From Helicobacter winghamensis ATCC BAA-430 (GTDB taxonomy: Bacteria > Campylobacterota > Campylobacteria > Campylobacterales > Helicobacteraceae), in contig NZ_CP063533.1 of the NCBI RefSeq assembly GCF_028751035.1, forward strand, positions 1,302,001 through 1,366,000: DNA of 64,000 nt. The letters run 5' to 3'. Of this stretch, positions 44,898 to 54,501 are shown piece by piece. Each line of letters opens with the position of its first letter. Position 1 is the first letter of the stretch. The notes below the pieces were generated by a model, which ran no database searches, was not told the origin of the DNA, and worked only from the letters and a program-made list of their open reading frames with translations. The translations under genes and the position numbers were made by a program.

Positions 44898-45947
44898 TTA
44901 GTCCTTTGGTATAAGCCACAGAAAAATATCATCTGCAATTTGCTCACTATGAAGTAGATTAAAGTTTGCATTTAGCGACATTGTAAGATTGGAATCCCTT
45001 TTGAAATTTGGGCTTAAAATCACAAGTGTTAAATCCATAGAATTTTGAAGTGCCTTAAAAAGCCCAGATCCCCCTTCACAAAAGATAAAACCATGCAAGG
45101 CTTTCACTTGCTCTAGGCTATGTAAAATCTCTACTTTACGATTTGGAATTTCAAATAAAGGCGCGGATTTTGGGAAGTCCTTTTGACGCGTTAGAATCGC
45201 TACATTTGGATTTCTTTGCTCTAAAGTCGCAAAGCGCGTATCAAGACGCGGATTATCCACACGCACACTCTCTCCAGAAATTAGCAACACATCAGCTTTT
45301 GTGCGATAATCGTGCATTAGGCTTTGTGCTTGGTGTGTGCTAATTTGCCCACCATCAATGCTACCATCAAGCCTGCTTGCATATTTAAAAAGCATAAATT
45401 TACCCTGTGTTTGCAACAATCTAAAGGGAAGCAAAAGTGCATTTGCTTGTTTATGGATTGCTTGTAAGGCTTCCACCTCCCACGCTTTAATCACACAAAT
45501 TCCTGCTTCTATAAGCTCTTGTGCGCCGCCTTTTGCACTTTTATCGCAATCTTGTGTAGCAATGATTACACATTTTGGCTTTAGAGTTTTAAGCAAAGTA
45601 GCACACGAAGGTGTTTTACCCTTTTTATTGCTACTGCAAGGCTCTAGGGTTACATAAAGCATTGTATCCTTAAAAATTGGAATCGCATTTTTCAAAAGAT
45701 AGGAATGAATTGCTTGAGATTCCTTTAAAGACAAAATCGCATTATCGCCACTTAGGGCTGCATAGGCTTTTTGTAAAGCTAACACTTCCGCGTGGGGCTT
45801 ACCACATTCTTTGTGAGATTCTAAGCTTACAATCGCCCCATTTTCATCTAGCACTAAAGCTGCGACAGCAGGGTTTGGAAGCGTTTTTAACTGCTCTTTC
45901 CACGCACATTGCAAACACAAATCCAAATAAAATGCGTGCGCCAGCAT
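44898..45947 (-). CDS. ribD: Bifunctional riboflavin deaminase/reductase RibD
   Basis: A 349-residue enzyme for two steps of riboflavin synthesis. The N-terminal deaminase has the zinc motifs PHAEVLAL and TLEPCSSNKKGKTPSCA; the C-terminal reductase (about 195-349) has SRLDGSIDGG and ISGESVRVDNPRLDTR and FCEGGSGLF. I start at ATG 45947 rather than the overlapping GTG 12 bp earlier. It is the last gene of the comEC-to-ribD string, after rimP. Confidence 0.9.
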   Translation of the reverse strand: MLAHAFYLDLCLQCAWKEQLKTLPNPAVAALVLDENGAIVSLESHKECGKPHAEVLALQKAYAALSGDNAILSLKESQAIHSYLLKNAIPIFKDTMLYVTLEPCSSNKKGKTPSCATLLKTLKPKCVIIATQDCDKSAKGGAQELIEAGICVIKAWEVEALQAIHKQANALLLPFRLLQTQGKFMLFKYASRLDGSIDGGQISTHQAQSLMHDYRTKADVLLISGESVRVDNPRLDTRFATLEQRNPNVAILTRQKDFPKSAPLFEIPNRKVEILHSLEQVKALHGFIFCEGGSGLFKALQNSMDLTLVILSPNFKRDSNLTMSLNANFNLLHSEQIADDIFLWLIPKD

Positions 45948-45952
45948 TTTAT

Positions 45953-46405
45953 TTACCACTCAAAGTAGGTTTGAGCCTTTTTAATCGCATTTAGCGGAAT
46001 CTCTACGCCATTTTCTAGCACAAGAACACTTTCGCTAACACTTACTAACTTGCCCTTAAATTCTTTTTTACCTGCAATTTCTTGAAGCGTTTTAACCTTA
46101 ATTAACTCATTAATCGCGCCTTTATAATGCGCTAAGGTTTTCAAAACGCGTTCAATCCCGGGTGAGCTAACTTCTAAGTAATATTTTTCAAAATCTGGCA
46201 TTTCTACATCTAGCAAAGGAGAGAGCGCAAGGCTCACCTCTTGACAATCATCAAGGCTTACACTTTTGGATTCCATATTTTTTGTGATACAAATACGCAA
46301 AATTTGATTTTCATTTTCTTTAAGAGTTAAAACATCATACAAATCAAATCCCAAACTCTCCACTAAAACTTTAATCTTATCTTCCAAATTTGGCGAAATT
46401 GTCAT
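45953..46405 (-). CDS. rimP: Ribosome maturation factor RimP
   Basis: A 150-residue protein that helps assemble the 30S head. An N-terminal alpha/beta domain (VESLGFDLYDV and LSPLLDVEMPDFEKYYLEVS, with SSPGIERVLKT) is followed by a small SH3-like barrel (about 90-150). It abuts rbfA (stop next to start), as in H. pylori. Confidence 0.92.
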   Translation of the reverse strand: MTISPNLEDKIKVLVESLGFDLYDVLTLKENENQILRICITKNMESKSVSLDDCQEVSLALSPLLDVEMPDFEKYYLEVSSPGIERVLKTLAHYKGAINELIKVKTLQEIAGKKEFKGKLVSVSESVLVLENGVEIPLNAIKKAQTYFEW

Positions 46406-46768
46406 TTAAGATTCCTTTTCTTTGTTTTCACGCTCTTTTTGTAAAGCTTCAAAGATTTGATCAAGGCGATTTTCCTGCTCTAAGCTTCCATCAAAGATAA
46501 ATTTAAAGTCTGGGCAACGAAACCAGCCTGTTTCCTCTAAGCAAAACGCCTTGATTAAACTATGTGCCTTTTTGAGCTGCTTTAAAATCTCTGCTTTTTC
46601 TTTTTCTGTGGCAAATGGTGCATTTAAAAACACTTCAGCAAAGTATTTTCCACGCGAACAACGCACATCAACAACATTAAGCGCATTTAAGCGCGTATCA
46701 CTCAAATTTGCTAACGCACTAGGTAAAATCTCTTTTAAAAGGGATTGTGTGCGTGCTTGTTTTAGCAT
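46406..46768 (-). CDS. rbfA: Ribosome-binding factor A
   Basis: A 120-residue KH-like protein that binds immature 30S near the 16S 5' end. Visible are the N-terminal helix region LLKEILPSALANL, the RGKYFAEVFLNA strand and CLEETGWFRCPDFKFIFDGS. The start overlaps the infB stop (TAATG). Confidence 0.92.
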   Translation of the reverse strand: MLKQARTQSLLKEILPSALANLSDTRLNALNVVDVRCSRGKYFAEVFLNAPFATEKEKAEILKQLKKAHSLIKAFCLEETGWFRCPDFKFIFDGSLEQENRLDQIFEALQKERENKEKES

Positions 46769-49431
46769 TAAAGCGTCCTTTGTTTTTCTACTTCTTTGTA
46801 AGTTTCAAACACATCGCCAATTTGAATATCATTATAATCCTCTAGCATAATTCCACACTCAAAGCCTTTAGCCACTTCTCTTGCATCATCTTTGAAGCGT
46901 TTTAATGAAGCAATATTTCCCGTGTGAATCACTACCCCATTGCGGATTAAACGCACTTTAATTCCGCGCTGAATTGTGCCTTCTGTAACAAAACAACCTG
47001 CAATTGTGCCAGCTTTTGCAATACTAAAGGTTTCTCTAACCTCTGCTTGCCCAGTATTTTCTTCTTCCATAACTGGTGAAAGAAGCCCGCCTAATAAAGC
47101 TTTAATATCATCTAATAAAGAATAGATAATAGAGTAGGTTTTAATCTCTATTCCAAGCTCTTTTGCCTTGTTTTTAACACTACCAGTTGGACGCACATTA
47201 AAGCCTAAAATCACGCAATTTGTGCTAGCTCCAGCGAGCGTTACATCACTCTCTGTAATGCCACCTACACCTTTGTGGATAATATTAACTTTAACTTCTT
47301 CATTTTGGAGCTTATCCAAACTTCCACGGATTGCTTCTAAGCTTCCTTGTGTATCTGCTTTAATAATCACAGGCAAAGTTTTTAACTGCCCTAAAGCAAC
47401 CATTGAACTTAACTCATCAAAAGAAACCTTTGTGGAATGTGAAAGCTCTTTTTGACGCAAGTGTGCTGCACGCTTTTGCGCATAATCTCTAGCAATCGTA
47501 TCATTTTCTACCGCTAAAAGCACAGAGCCAGCTGGTGGCACTTCGCTTAATCCTGTAATCACACCAACGCCAGATGGAGTAATACTAGAGATAGAACGCC
47601 CTAAATCATCACTAATTGCCCTAACTCTTCCAAAAGAAGTATCCGCAATAATGCTATCACCAACCCTTAGCGTTCCATTTTGCACAATAAGTGTTGCAAC
47701 AGGACCTTTGCCTTTCTCTAAACTGCTTTCAATAACAATAGCGCGTGCAGGGCGATTTGGATTTGCCTTTAAATCTAAAATCTCTGCTTGCAAAAGAATT
47801 GTTTCTAATAAATCATCAATTCCTTCACCAGTTTTTGCAGAAATATGCACAAACTCATATTCTCCACCCCATTCAAGCGGTGTGAAGCCTAGCTCTGCTG
47901 CTTCAGCTTTAAGCTTATCTGGATTTGCATCAGGCTTGTCAATTTTATTAACTGCAATGATAATAGGCGCATTTGCCGCTTTTGCGTGGTTTAATGCTTC
48001 AATAGTTTGAGGTTTCACCCCATCATCTGCGGCAATAACAATAATTGCTACATCTGTAACAGAAGCTCCTCTAGCGCGCATTTCACTAAAGGCTTCGTGT
48101 CCGGGCGTATCAATAAAAGTAATCTCTCTACCACCCTTACTAATGGTGTAAGCACCAATATGTTGCGTGATTCCGCCTGCTTCACCTGAAGCAATTTTTG
48201 TATTTCTAATGTAATCCAACAAAGAAGTTTTGCCGTGATCCACATGCCCCATAATCGTAACAACCGGAGCGCGCGTAATTAAATGCTCTTCTTTGTCTTC
48301 ATTATCGTGAAGTTGAGTATAATCTAACTCATCAGCAGTATTTAAAAGCTCCACTTGCACGCCAAATTCTTCCGCTAAAATTTCAATAGCGTCTTTTTCT
48401 AAAAAGTCGTTTTTAGTTACCATCATTCCAAGGCTAAAAAGCACTTTAATCACTTCACCGGTGGTTCTACCAATTTTCTCTGCAAATTCGTAAGCCCTAA
48501 TTTCCTCTGGAATCTTGACCATACCACTTACGGCTTCTTGCACCTTTTGGACTTTTGGAGCCTTTTTGCGACTAGAACGCCTTGTGCTACCCTGCTCCAT
48601 AAAAGGATTATGGCGTTGGACTTTAATACGCTCAGTTGTCGCCTTGCGTTCATTTTCTTCTTCGTCCATATCGCGTTCATCTTGCACACTTAAGTCAAAT
48701 AAAATAACTTCTTCTTCATCGTCATCTACACTTTGAAATTCTCTATTATCCAACAAATCCATTTTTTGCTGTCCTAAATTTTTACTAGTTTGCAAGCTTG
48801 GCTTTTCTTTTTTCTTTTTCTTTTGCTGTGTGTGGCTTTCTTCTAAATTTCCTAATAAATCTTGCAAAGTGCGCGGTGATTCTTTGCGTTCTTCTTTTTT
48901 AGACTCTTTAATGCTCTCTGTCTCTTTAAAATCACGCTTTTTGACAATCCTTAAACCCGTGCGTTTAATTGCTAGATTATCTTGCCCATTCACTTCTTTT
49001 GTTACTAATGTTTCTTTTGATGTATCTTGCAAGGTTTCCTGTGGCGCTTCTTGCTTTTCTTGCAAAATCTCTTGTGTAGCTTTTTTAATAGACTCTCTAG
49101 GCAAATTCTCTTGCATAGAATCCTTTTTGAGAGTTTTTGAAGTAGTGGCTTTTGGCTTTTTTTCTGTGCTAGATTTTGCTTTAGCGCTAGATTTTGCACT
49201 TTCTTTTGTATCTTTTTTAGAATCCTTAGTTACAGTTTTTTTAGGGCTTTCTTTGCCAGCGTTTGGATTAACACCTGATAAAATATAGTTATAAAGAACA
49301 TCGGCTTCTGTGGCAGTAACGGCACTTGAAGCAGTTTTTACTTCAAAACCTAACTCTTGTGCTTTTTGCAAAACTTCTTTGCTTGTTTTACTTAACTCTT
49401 TGGCAATTTGACTAATACGGATTTTATCCAT
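46768..49431 (-). CDS. infB: Translation initiation factor IF-2
   Basis: An 887-residue GTPase that places initiator tRNA on the ribosome. Residues 1-50 are the IF2-N helix-turn domain; 55-290 is a long Lys/Glu/Ser/Thr-rich disordered linker typical of this lineage; then comes the G domain (GHVDHGKTSLLDYIRN, DTPGHEAF, NKIDKPDANP) followed by domains II-IV. It overlaps ylxR by 8 bp and rbfA by one base. Confidence 0.97.
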   Translation of the reverse strand: MDKIRISQIAKELSKTSKEVLQKAQELGFEVKTASSAVTATEADVLYNYILSGVNPNAGKESPKKTVTKDSKKDTKESAKSSAKAKSSTEKKPKATTSKTLKKDSMQENLPRESIKKATQEILQEKQEAPQETLQDTSKETLVTKEVNGQDNLAIKRTGLRIVKKRDFKETESIKESKKEERKESPRTLQDLLGNLEESHTQQKKKKKEKPSLQTSKNLGQQKMDLLDNREFQSVDDDEEEVILFDLSVQDERDMDEEENERKATTERIKVQRHNPFMEQGSTRRSSRKKAPKVQKVQEAVSGMVKIPEEIRAYEFAEKIGRTTGEVIKVLFSLGMMVTKNDFLEKDAIEILAEEFGVQVELLNTADELDYTQLHDNEDKEEHLITRAPVVTIMGHVDHGKTSLLDYIRNTKIASGEAGGITQHIGAYTISKGGREITFIDTPGHEAFSEMRARGASVTDVAIIVIAADDGVKPQTIEALNHAKAANAPIIIAVNKIDKPDANPDKLKAEAAELGFTPLEWGGEYEFVHISAKTGEGIDDLLETILLQAEILDLKANPNRPARAIVIESSLEKGKGPVATLIVQNGTLRVGDSIIADTSFGRVRAISDDLGRSISSITPSGVGVITGLSEVPPAGSVLLAVENDTIARDYAQKRAAHLRQKELSHSTKVSFDELSSMVALGQLKTLPVIIKADTQGSLEAIRGSLDKLQNEEVKVNIIHKGVGGITESDVTLAGASTNCVILGFNVRPTGSVKNKAKELGIEIKTYSIIYSLLDDIKALLGGLLSPVMEEENTGQAEVRETFSIAKAGTIAGCFVTEGTIQRGIKVRLIRNGVVIHTGNIASLKRFKDDAREVAKGFECGIMLEDYNDIQIGDVFETYKEVEKQRTL

Positions 49432-49669
49432 ATAAAAAAATCTCCTTTAATGCGGTTTTAATTATCTCTTTGTGTTTCTTATCCAATTTGCAAATTCTTG
49501 TGATGTGATCGCTTAATTTTGGAGCTTCTTGGCAGTTTCTACACACATAAAAGCTTCTGCCAAAGCCTTGAAATACTTGCAATTTAGAATTTTGATATTG
49601 CAAGCGTAGCAAAGATTCTTGTGGAAACCTCCCCCTACACACAACGCACATTCTAACCGGACTAGACAT
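49424..49669 (-). CDS. ylxR: YlxR-family (DUF448) RNA-binding protein
   Basis: An 81-residue basic protein with MCVVCRGRFPQESLLRL and GRSFYVCRNC, the two Cys-containing motifs of DUF448. It normally lies between nusA and infB; here it sits between thrB and infB, as in H. pylori. Its role is thought to be in RNA processing or RNase P/ribosome function. Confidence 0.88.
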   Translation of the reverse strand: MSSPVRMCVVCRGRFPQESLLRLQYQNSKLQVFQGFGRSFYVCRNCQEAPKLSDHITRICKLDKKHKEIIKTALKEIFLYG

Positions 49670-49688
49670 AAACTCTCATTATAGCAAA

Positions 49689-50612
49689 CTAGAACTTAAA
49701 TTCATCACCAAAATATTCTAAACTCTCATTTTCAAATAACACACCATCATTATCAAACTCCAAGCTTAACACTTTTAGCTTTGAAAACTTCTGACTAAGC
49801 GCATCAAATAAACGCTTTTTGTCATCTTGATAACACAGACTAAAAAAGCTTGAACCGCTACCTGAGAGTGTGCTCATTAATGCACCATTTTGTAAAGCGG
49901 TGCGTTGCACTTCAAAAAGCAATGGAATTTGCTTCATTCTATAAAATTGGTGAAGTCTATCTTGACTTGCTTCACGCAACAAATCAAAACGCCCTGTAAT
50001 AAACGCACTTGAAAGCAAACTTGCGTGCGAAAGATTAAACACAGCATCTTTTTGAAAATAGCGTTTAGGAAGACTTTGGCGCGATAAATGCGTGGAAGTA
50101 GATTGATTTGGAATCACCACTACGGCAGAAATGCTATCTGGCAAAGACTGATTGATAAAACGCACTTCCTTGTCTCTACTTGCCAACATACAAACATTAA
50201 ATCCCCCCATACACGCTGGAGTGATATTATCTGGATGAGACTCATAACGCAATGCAAGATTTACAATCTTTTGCTTATCAAAAGGCACTTGTGCCACCTT
50301 AAATGCAGCAGAAATTGCACCAATAATTACTGCCGAACTACTTCCAAGCCCCCTAGAAATAGGAATTGCATTATCAAAAACAAACTTAAATGGAATCGCA
50401 GAACCTGTGAGTTTTTTTAGTTGCTCATTAAAGATTCTAACAAAAACATTATCCACGCGTAATTTTGGATTCTTAGAACCTTCGCCGTGGATTTGGATAG
50501 AAGTAATTTTAGATGGCTTTAGACTAAAACGATTATAAAGCTTAAGCGCAAGCCCTAAGCTATCAAAGCCCGGACCCAAATTAGCACTTGTTGCTGGGAC
50601 ACGAAACTCCAT
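49689..50612 (-). CDS. thrB: Homoserine kinase
   Basis: A 307-residue GHMP kinase that phosphorylates homoserine on the way to threonine. Start motif VPATSANLGPGFDSLGLAL, ATP loop PISRGLGSSSAVIIGAI and the C-terminal TLSGSGSSFFSL are characteristic. It is 19 bp upstream of ylxR. Length is normal for the family. Confidence 0.93.
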   Translation of the reverse strand: MEFRVPATSANLGPGFDSLGLALKLYNRFSLKPSKITSIQIHGEGSKNPKLRVDNVFVRIFNEQLKKLTGSAIPFKFVFDNAIPISRGLGSSSAVIIGAISAAFKVAQVPFDKQKIVNLALRYESHPDNITPACMGGFNVCMLASRDKEVRFINQSLPDSISAVVVIPNQSTSTHLSRQSLPKRYFQKDAVFNLSHASLLSSAFITGRFDLLREASQDRLHQFYRMKQIPLLFEVQRTALQNGALMSTLSGSGSSFFSLCYQDDKKRLFDALSQKFSKLKVLSLEFDNDGVLFENESLEYFGDEFKF

Positions 50613-50620
50613 ATTATTCC

Positions 50621-51181
50621 CTACCCTAGATTTGCAAATTTTAGAGTAAATTCCACTTCACCCTTACCAATGCGTAGCTCTTTTGCAATAGAATCTACAC
50701 TCCAACCATCTTTAAACATAGCAATAATACGCCCTTCATCAATATTTGTAGGACTCGTAGGTGTATAAGCAAACTCTTTAATCCTATCTTCTAGAGCAAA
50801 CATTTTATTTTCTAAATGCTCTATATTATCCAAAATACTCTTTGTCCCTTGCCATTGTGCTTTAAGCGATTCCATATCATTACGCAAGGGAGCAACTTGC
50901 GCCCCTAAATTTGCATCAAGCAGATTTTTCATCTCTAGACGCGTATCTTGATAAATTTGCGCCTTAATACTAACTTTAAAGCGTTCTAGCTCACTTTCTT
51001 GCTCTTTTATACGCTTAGTTAAACGATAGATTTCCTTATTTAATTCTTCAATAGACTTTTCATATCGTCTTGCGCGCTTATTGCTCTCACTCTCCTTTAA
51101 ATACAAGTATGCAATCAACAAAACAAAGACAACAACAATTCCAATTCCGCCCCAAAGCACAACATTTATCTCACTACCCAT
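50621..51181 (-). CDS. Membrane-anchored coiled-coil protein with C-terminal HTH-like motif
   Basis: A 186-residue protein: one membrane helix (about 8-27), a long charged coiled coil (about 30-140) and a C-terminal segment IIAMFKDGWSVDSIAKELRI that looks like the helix-turn-helix tail of DUF2802/SwrB-like proteins, often found near flagellar or surface genes. The same arrangement occurs upstream of thrB in related genomes as far as I recall. Function unknown. It overlaps the gene before it by 8 bp. Confidence 0.6.
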   Translation of the reverse strand: MGSEINVVLWGGIGIVVVFVLLIAYLYLKESESNKRARRYEKSIEELNKEIYRLTKRIKEQESELERFKVSIKAQIYQDTRLEMKNLLDANLGAQVAPLRNDMESLKAQWQGTKSILDNIEHLENKMFALEDRIKEFAYTPTSPTNIDEGRIIAMFKDGWSVDSIAKELRIGKGEVEFTLKFANLG

Positions 51182-51719
51182 TTTCTGCCTTTTTGCTATT
51201 CTTTATTGATCGGATTAATGCTCTCTCTTTGCTTGCAACATAGCCGTCCCATTCCACTTCATCGCGTCCGTGGATTTTTTCAATCCACGCAAGCCCAGAA
51301 TGATACACAAAATACACTGGAACAATACGCGCAGGAAAAGTTGGAAGCTCTATTCTACCATAATAAAGCGTATTTTCTAAAAGATTAGAATCCTTAAGAG
51401 CAAAACAACTATGCCCAATTGTAACAACACTCCCTTTGTTTTCTAATGCTACATAATTCTTTTTTTCTCCACTAATACGCGCTTCAAGGGATTCTATCTT
51501 TCTATAAATCTCTACAAGTAGTTCTAAAATCACCACATTATCCGATTCCAAATTTCCCTTTTTAGCGCGCGTTAAGCGCAACCATTCTCCAATAGGATCT
51601 TCATCGCTTTGTGTAAGTTTGTTAAACTCTTGCACAAAGGCTTCTGCATTATTATGCACTGCTTCGTATTGAATATTTAAGAATGTTTGGATTAAACGGC
51701 TTTTTGCAAAATTTTCCAT
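51174..51719 (-). CDS. Conserved-looking protein of unknown function
   Basis: A 181-residue soluble protein. Residues 1-80 are helical (LIQTFLNIQYEAVHNNAEAF, VVILELLVEIYRKIESLEA); residues 88-165 have beta-rich spacing (GSVVTIGHSCFALKDSNLL, YYGRIELPTFPARIVPVYFV) that recalls a PilZ-like barrel, but the RxxxR and (D/N)xSxxG binding motifs of c-di-GMP receptors are absent. It overlaps the coiled-coil gene by 8 bp, so the two products may work together. Confidence 0.55.
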   Translation of the reverse strand: MENFAKSRLIQTFLNIQYEAVHNNAEAFVQEFNKLTQSDEDPIGEWLRLTRAKKGNLESDNVVILELLVEIYRKIESLEARISGEKKNYVALENKGSVVTIGHSCFALKDSNLLENTLYYGRIELPTFPARIVPVYFVYHSGLAWIEKIHGRDEVEWDGYVASKERALIRSIKNSKKAENG

Positions 51720-51729
51720 TGAATTTTCC

Positions 51730-52587
51730 TTATCTACTCATAAAATCCACAATACAAAATCCTAAAAACGCAATTCCTAAATAGCCATTTATTGTAAAAA
51801 ACGCGCGCGGAATATGTTCAAAGTTTTTAGACACCAAATATTGCTCAACACTTAATGCAACAACTGCCACAACAAGCCCTATCCACATCCACATTCCAAG
51901 CCCAGCTTCTTTAATAAATAATGCCCAAAAAATAAGCGTTAAAGCGTGAAAAATACGCGAAATCCAAAGCGTTTTTTGCACTCCAAAAACACTTGGCACA
52001 GAATATAACCCTTCTTTTTTATCATGATTTATATCTTGCAAAGCATAAAGCAAATCAAACCCAGCTACCCAAAATAGCACACCAATGCACAAATACACAC
52101 TCCATAGCGGAATCTCTCCACTAACTGCAACAACTCCAGCAATTGGCGCAAGCCCTAAAGATAGCCCAAGCACCAAGTGTGCTGCGCTTGAAAACCGCTT
52201 CATTAAAGAATAACTTGCCAAAATAATTAGAATCGGAAATGAGAGATAAAAGCACAAAGGGTTAATCACATATCCCATTGCCACAAAAATTAACGCATTT
52301 ACAAAAATAAAAAGTAGCATTGCCCCCTTAGAGATTCTACCATCAACGCTTGGACGATTTTTTGTGCGTGGATTTGTCGCATCAAACTTTCTATCTGCAA
52401 AACGATTAAACGCCATTGCAAAATTCCTAGCGCTCACACTTGCAATCACACCAAAAATAAGCAATTTAACACCAAACCAACCTTGCGCTGCTGTAACCAT
52501 TGCGATAAAAATAAAAGGCATAGAAAAAATACTATGCTCAAACATTACAAGCTCTCTAAAGTCTTTAACCTTTTGCAAAAATTGCAT
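51730..52587 (-). CDS. UbiA-family prenyltransferase (menaquinone, MqnP-like)
   Basis: A 285-residue integral membrane enzyme with about eight helices. The two Asp-rich prenyl-diphosphate motifs are NRFADRKFDATNPRTKNRP and LYALQDINHDKKEGLYSVP. Helicobacter makes menaquinone by the futalosine route and this gene is its likely prenylation step (MqnP); it is often named ubiA. It lies 8 bp after the DUF502 gene. Confidence 0.9.
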   Translation of the reverse strand: MQFLQKVKDFRELVMFEHSIFSMPFIFIAMVTAAQGWFGVKLLIFGVIASVSARNFAMAFNRFADRKFDATNPRTKNRPSVDGRISKGAMLLFIFVNALIFVAMGYVINPLCFYLSFPILIILASYSLMKRFSSAAHLVLGLSLGLAPIAGVVAVSGEIPLWSVYLCIGVLFWVAGFDLLYALQDINHDKKEGLYSVPSVFGVQKTLWISRIFHALTLIFWALFIKEAGLGMWMWIGLVVAVVALSVEQYLVSKNFEHIPRAFFTINGYLGIAFLGFCIVDFMSR

Positions 52588-52595
52588 AAACTTCC

Positions 52596-53156
52596 TTATT
52601 TTACACCCAAAGAGATGATTTTCTTAAATCCTTCGCTTACTGATAAATCCGAGATTTTCACCTTATCTTTTGCGATTTTTAATACAAAGCCTGAAGTAGG
52701 ATTTGGCGTTGTTGGCACAAACACCCAAAACACTTCCTCTTCTTCTTTTGTAATAAAACCTAGAAGCTCCATATTCCCCACATTCACATACGCCACGCCT
52801 AAATAGCCATCTTTATTTTTACCAGAGAAAATGTTTAAAACTTCTTTAATCCCAGAATAAATGCTTTTAACCAGCGGAATCCTACCAATGATAATTTCTG
52901 ATACTCTAATGAGCAAAAATTCTTTATTCTTATCCACTAAATACCCAATATAATAGAGCAAAACCACACTTAAAACAAAGATTAAAAGCGTGATAAATAA
53001 ATTTGCATTTGTGATTCCAAAAACAGAATAAAAAATGTTCGCGCAAAACTCATAAACAAAAGAAAATATCCAAAACAATAGCAAAAAAGGCAGAATCGCA
53101 AAAATCCCTTTGCTAACTTTAGAAATTATGGTATCCACACAAAAATCCTTTGCCAA
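52596..53156 (-). CDS. DUF502 membrane protein
   Basis: A 186-residue protein with two membrane helices (about 15-40 and 52-75) and a C-terminal cytoplasmic beta-rich domain containing RIPLVKSIYSGIKEVLNIF and VFVPTTPNPTSGFVLKI, both hallmarks of DUF502. Function is not established. It lies between comEC and ubiA, as in related genomes. Confidence 0.85.
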   Translation of the reverse strand: MAKDFCVDTIISKVSKGIFAILPFLLLFWIFSFVYEFCANIFYSVFGITNANLFITLLIFVLSVVLLYYIGYLVDKNKEFLLIRVSEIIIGRIPLVKSIYSGIKEVLNIFSGKNKDGYLGVAYVNVGNMELLGFITKEEEEVFWVFVPTTPNPTSGFVLKIAKDKVKISDLSVSEGFKKIISLGVK

Positions 53157-53177
53157 ACAAAAATTTCAGATTCTAAC

Positions 53178-54470
53178 CTAAAAAGCATTAAAATACAAAT
53201 ACACTCCATAGCAAAAATACACAATATTAAGCCCCAAAAGTCCTAAAAAAGCAATTTTATACCTAACTGCCACAAGGCTTAGGGCATTACAGAATAAAAA
53301 CGCATAAATTCCGGGATTTAAAGGAATTGTGCGCGTTGGAATCTCTAACCACCACAGCAAAAGCGTATCTAAGATTCCACCCAAGCCTAAAAAATGGGCA
53401 AAGAAAACCAAGGGATAATATAAGCTAAATAATGGCGTAAATATGAGTGAAAGCAGTGATAAGGGGGAAAATGGCGGAAAAAAATAATATACAATAATTC
53501 CCATTTGAAAAAAGGTAGAAGCATTAAGTGCGATTCCATAAAATAACTTCTTTAATACGCCTTTTGGAATCTTAAAATATTTAAAGAAAAGAAAAATATA
53601 CAGCACACCAAGGCAAGAAAAATAAAAGCCCACAGAAAACAATAATTGCGGAAAAAACGCAAGCAATCCCAAAACGCACCAAAATAACATCTCAAGTCGC
53701 CAAATATCAATCCCTCTCCACAGCATAGCAAACGCCACCACACTCATTGTAATAGCACGCAAATATGAAGGTGATTGCGTAAGGATTAAATAATAAGCCA
53801 AAAGCAACGCAACCACCATAAAACCCACATCAAAAAAGAAATTCCTAAAAGGAAAAAATCTTGCCTGCAAAGGCTTATATAAAAATCCCAAAATAAAAAA
53901 CCCAACCGCGCTTAAAATCCCAGTATGAAAACCAGAGATTGCAAAAATATGTGCGATTCCATAACTTTGGGCTAAATCTCTCCATTGCTTTGGCAAACTA
54001 TCAGCTAGAAAAAGTGCTAAATAATACTCCCCCATAATTTGCGTAGAATGCTGAGAAATAATACTTTGGCGCAAACTCTCTTTAAACCCTGCACCAGAAT
54101 CGCGCAACAAAATAATGCTAAAACTAGGCGCGTAAAATCCCTTCAAAAACTCTAAAAATCCCACATTTTTAAACACCAAACGCAACAAAACTTCTTTACG
54201 CTTAATATCGCGCAAATCTTCATAAGTGGTGGTATAAAAGATTCCAATATCACTTTTAAGTTTTAAAACAGAATAAGTTTTATTATTTTTTGTTTTTGTG
54301 TATTGTAATAAGACTTCAGCTCTAATTTGTGGCGTTTGCTCCAACTTTAAAGTGTGAAATTGATAAAACTTAAACAAAAGTGTGCAACCACACACAATAA
54401 CTAAAAAGGCAAATAATATAAGGCGTTCTTTAAAAGTTGTAAATAAAGAAACAGGCTCTAACACAATCAA
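53178..54470 (-). CDS. comEC: ComEC/Rec2 DNA-uptake channel protein
   Basis: A 430-residue inner-membrane protein with many helices and the family motif HIFAISGFHTGILSAVGFF (about residue 173). ComEC forms the channel that brings single-stranded DNA into the cytoplasm in natural transformation. The protein is short, without the C-terminal beta-lactamase-like domain, as in H. pylori (about 437 residues). Only TTG (54470) or GTG (54464) can serve as start, and no good ribosome site is seen. The usp terminator ends 4 bp upstream, so a promoter is not obvious. Confidence 0.88.
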   Translation of the reverse strand: MIVLEPVSLFTTFKERLILFAFLVIVCGCTLLFKFYQFHTLKLEQTPQIRAEVLLQYTKTKNNKTYSVLKLKSDIGIFYTTTYEDLRDIKRKEVLLRLVFKNVGFLEFLKGFYAPSFSIILLRDSGAGFKESLRQSIISQHSTQIMGEYYLALFLADSLPKQWRDLAQSYGIAHIFAISGFHTGILSAVGFFILGFLYKPLQARFFPFRNFFFDVGFMVVALLLAYYLILTQSPSYLRAITMSVVAFAMLWRGIDIWRLEMLFWCVLGLLAFFPQLLFSVGFYFSCLGVLYIFLFFKYFKIPKGVLKKLFYGIALNASTFFQMGIIVYYFFPPFSPLSLLSLIFTPLFSLYYPLVFFAHFLGLGGILDTLLLWWLEIPTRTIPLNPGIYAFLFCNALSLVAVRYKIAFLGLLGLNIVYFCYGVYLYFNAF

Positions 54471-54473
54471 TCA

Positions 54474-54495
54474 AAGAATCGCAAAAGCGATTCTT
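54474..54495 (-). terminator. Terminator after the universal stress protein gene
   Basis: AAGAATCGC, loop of four, GCGATTCTT: a perfect 9-bp stem 6 bp after the usp stop and directly before the comEC start. The following T-run is poor. Confidence 0.6.
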
Positions 54496-54501
54496 ATAGA
54501 A

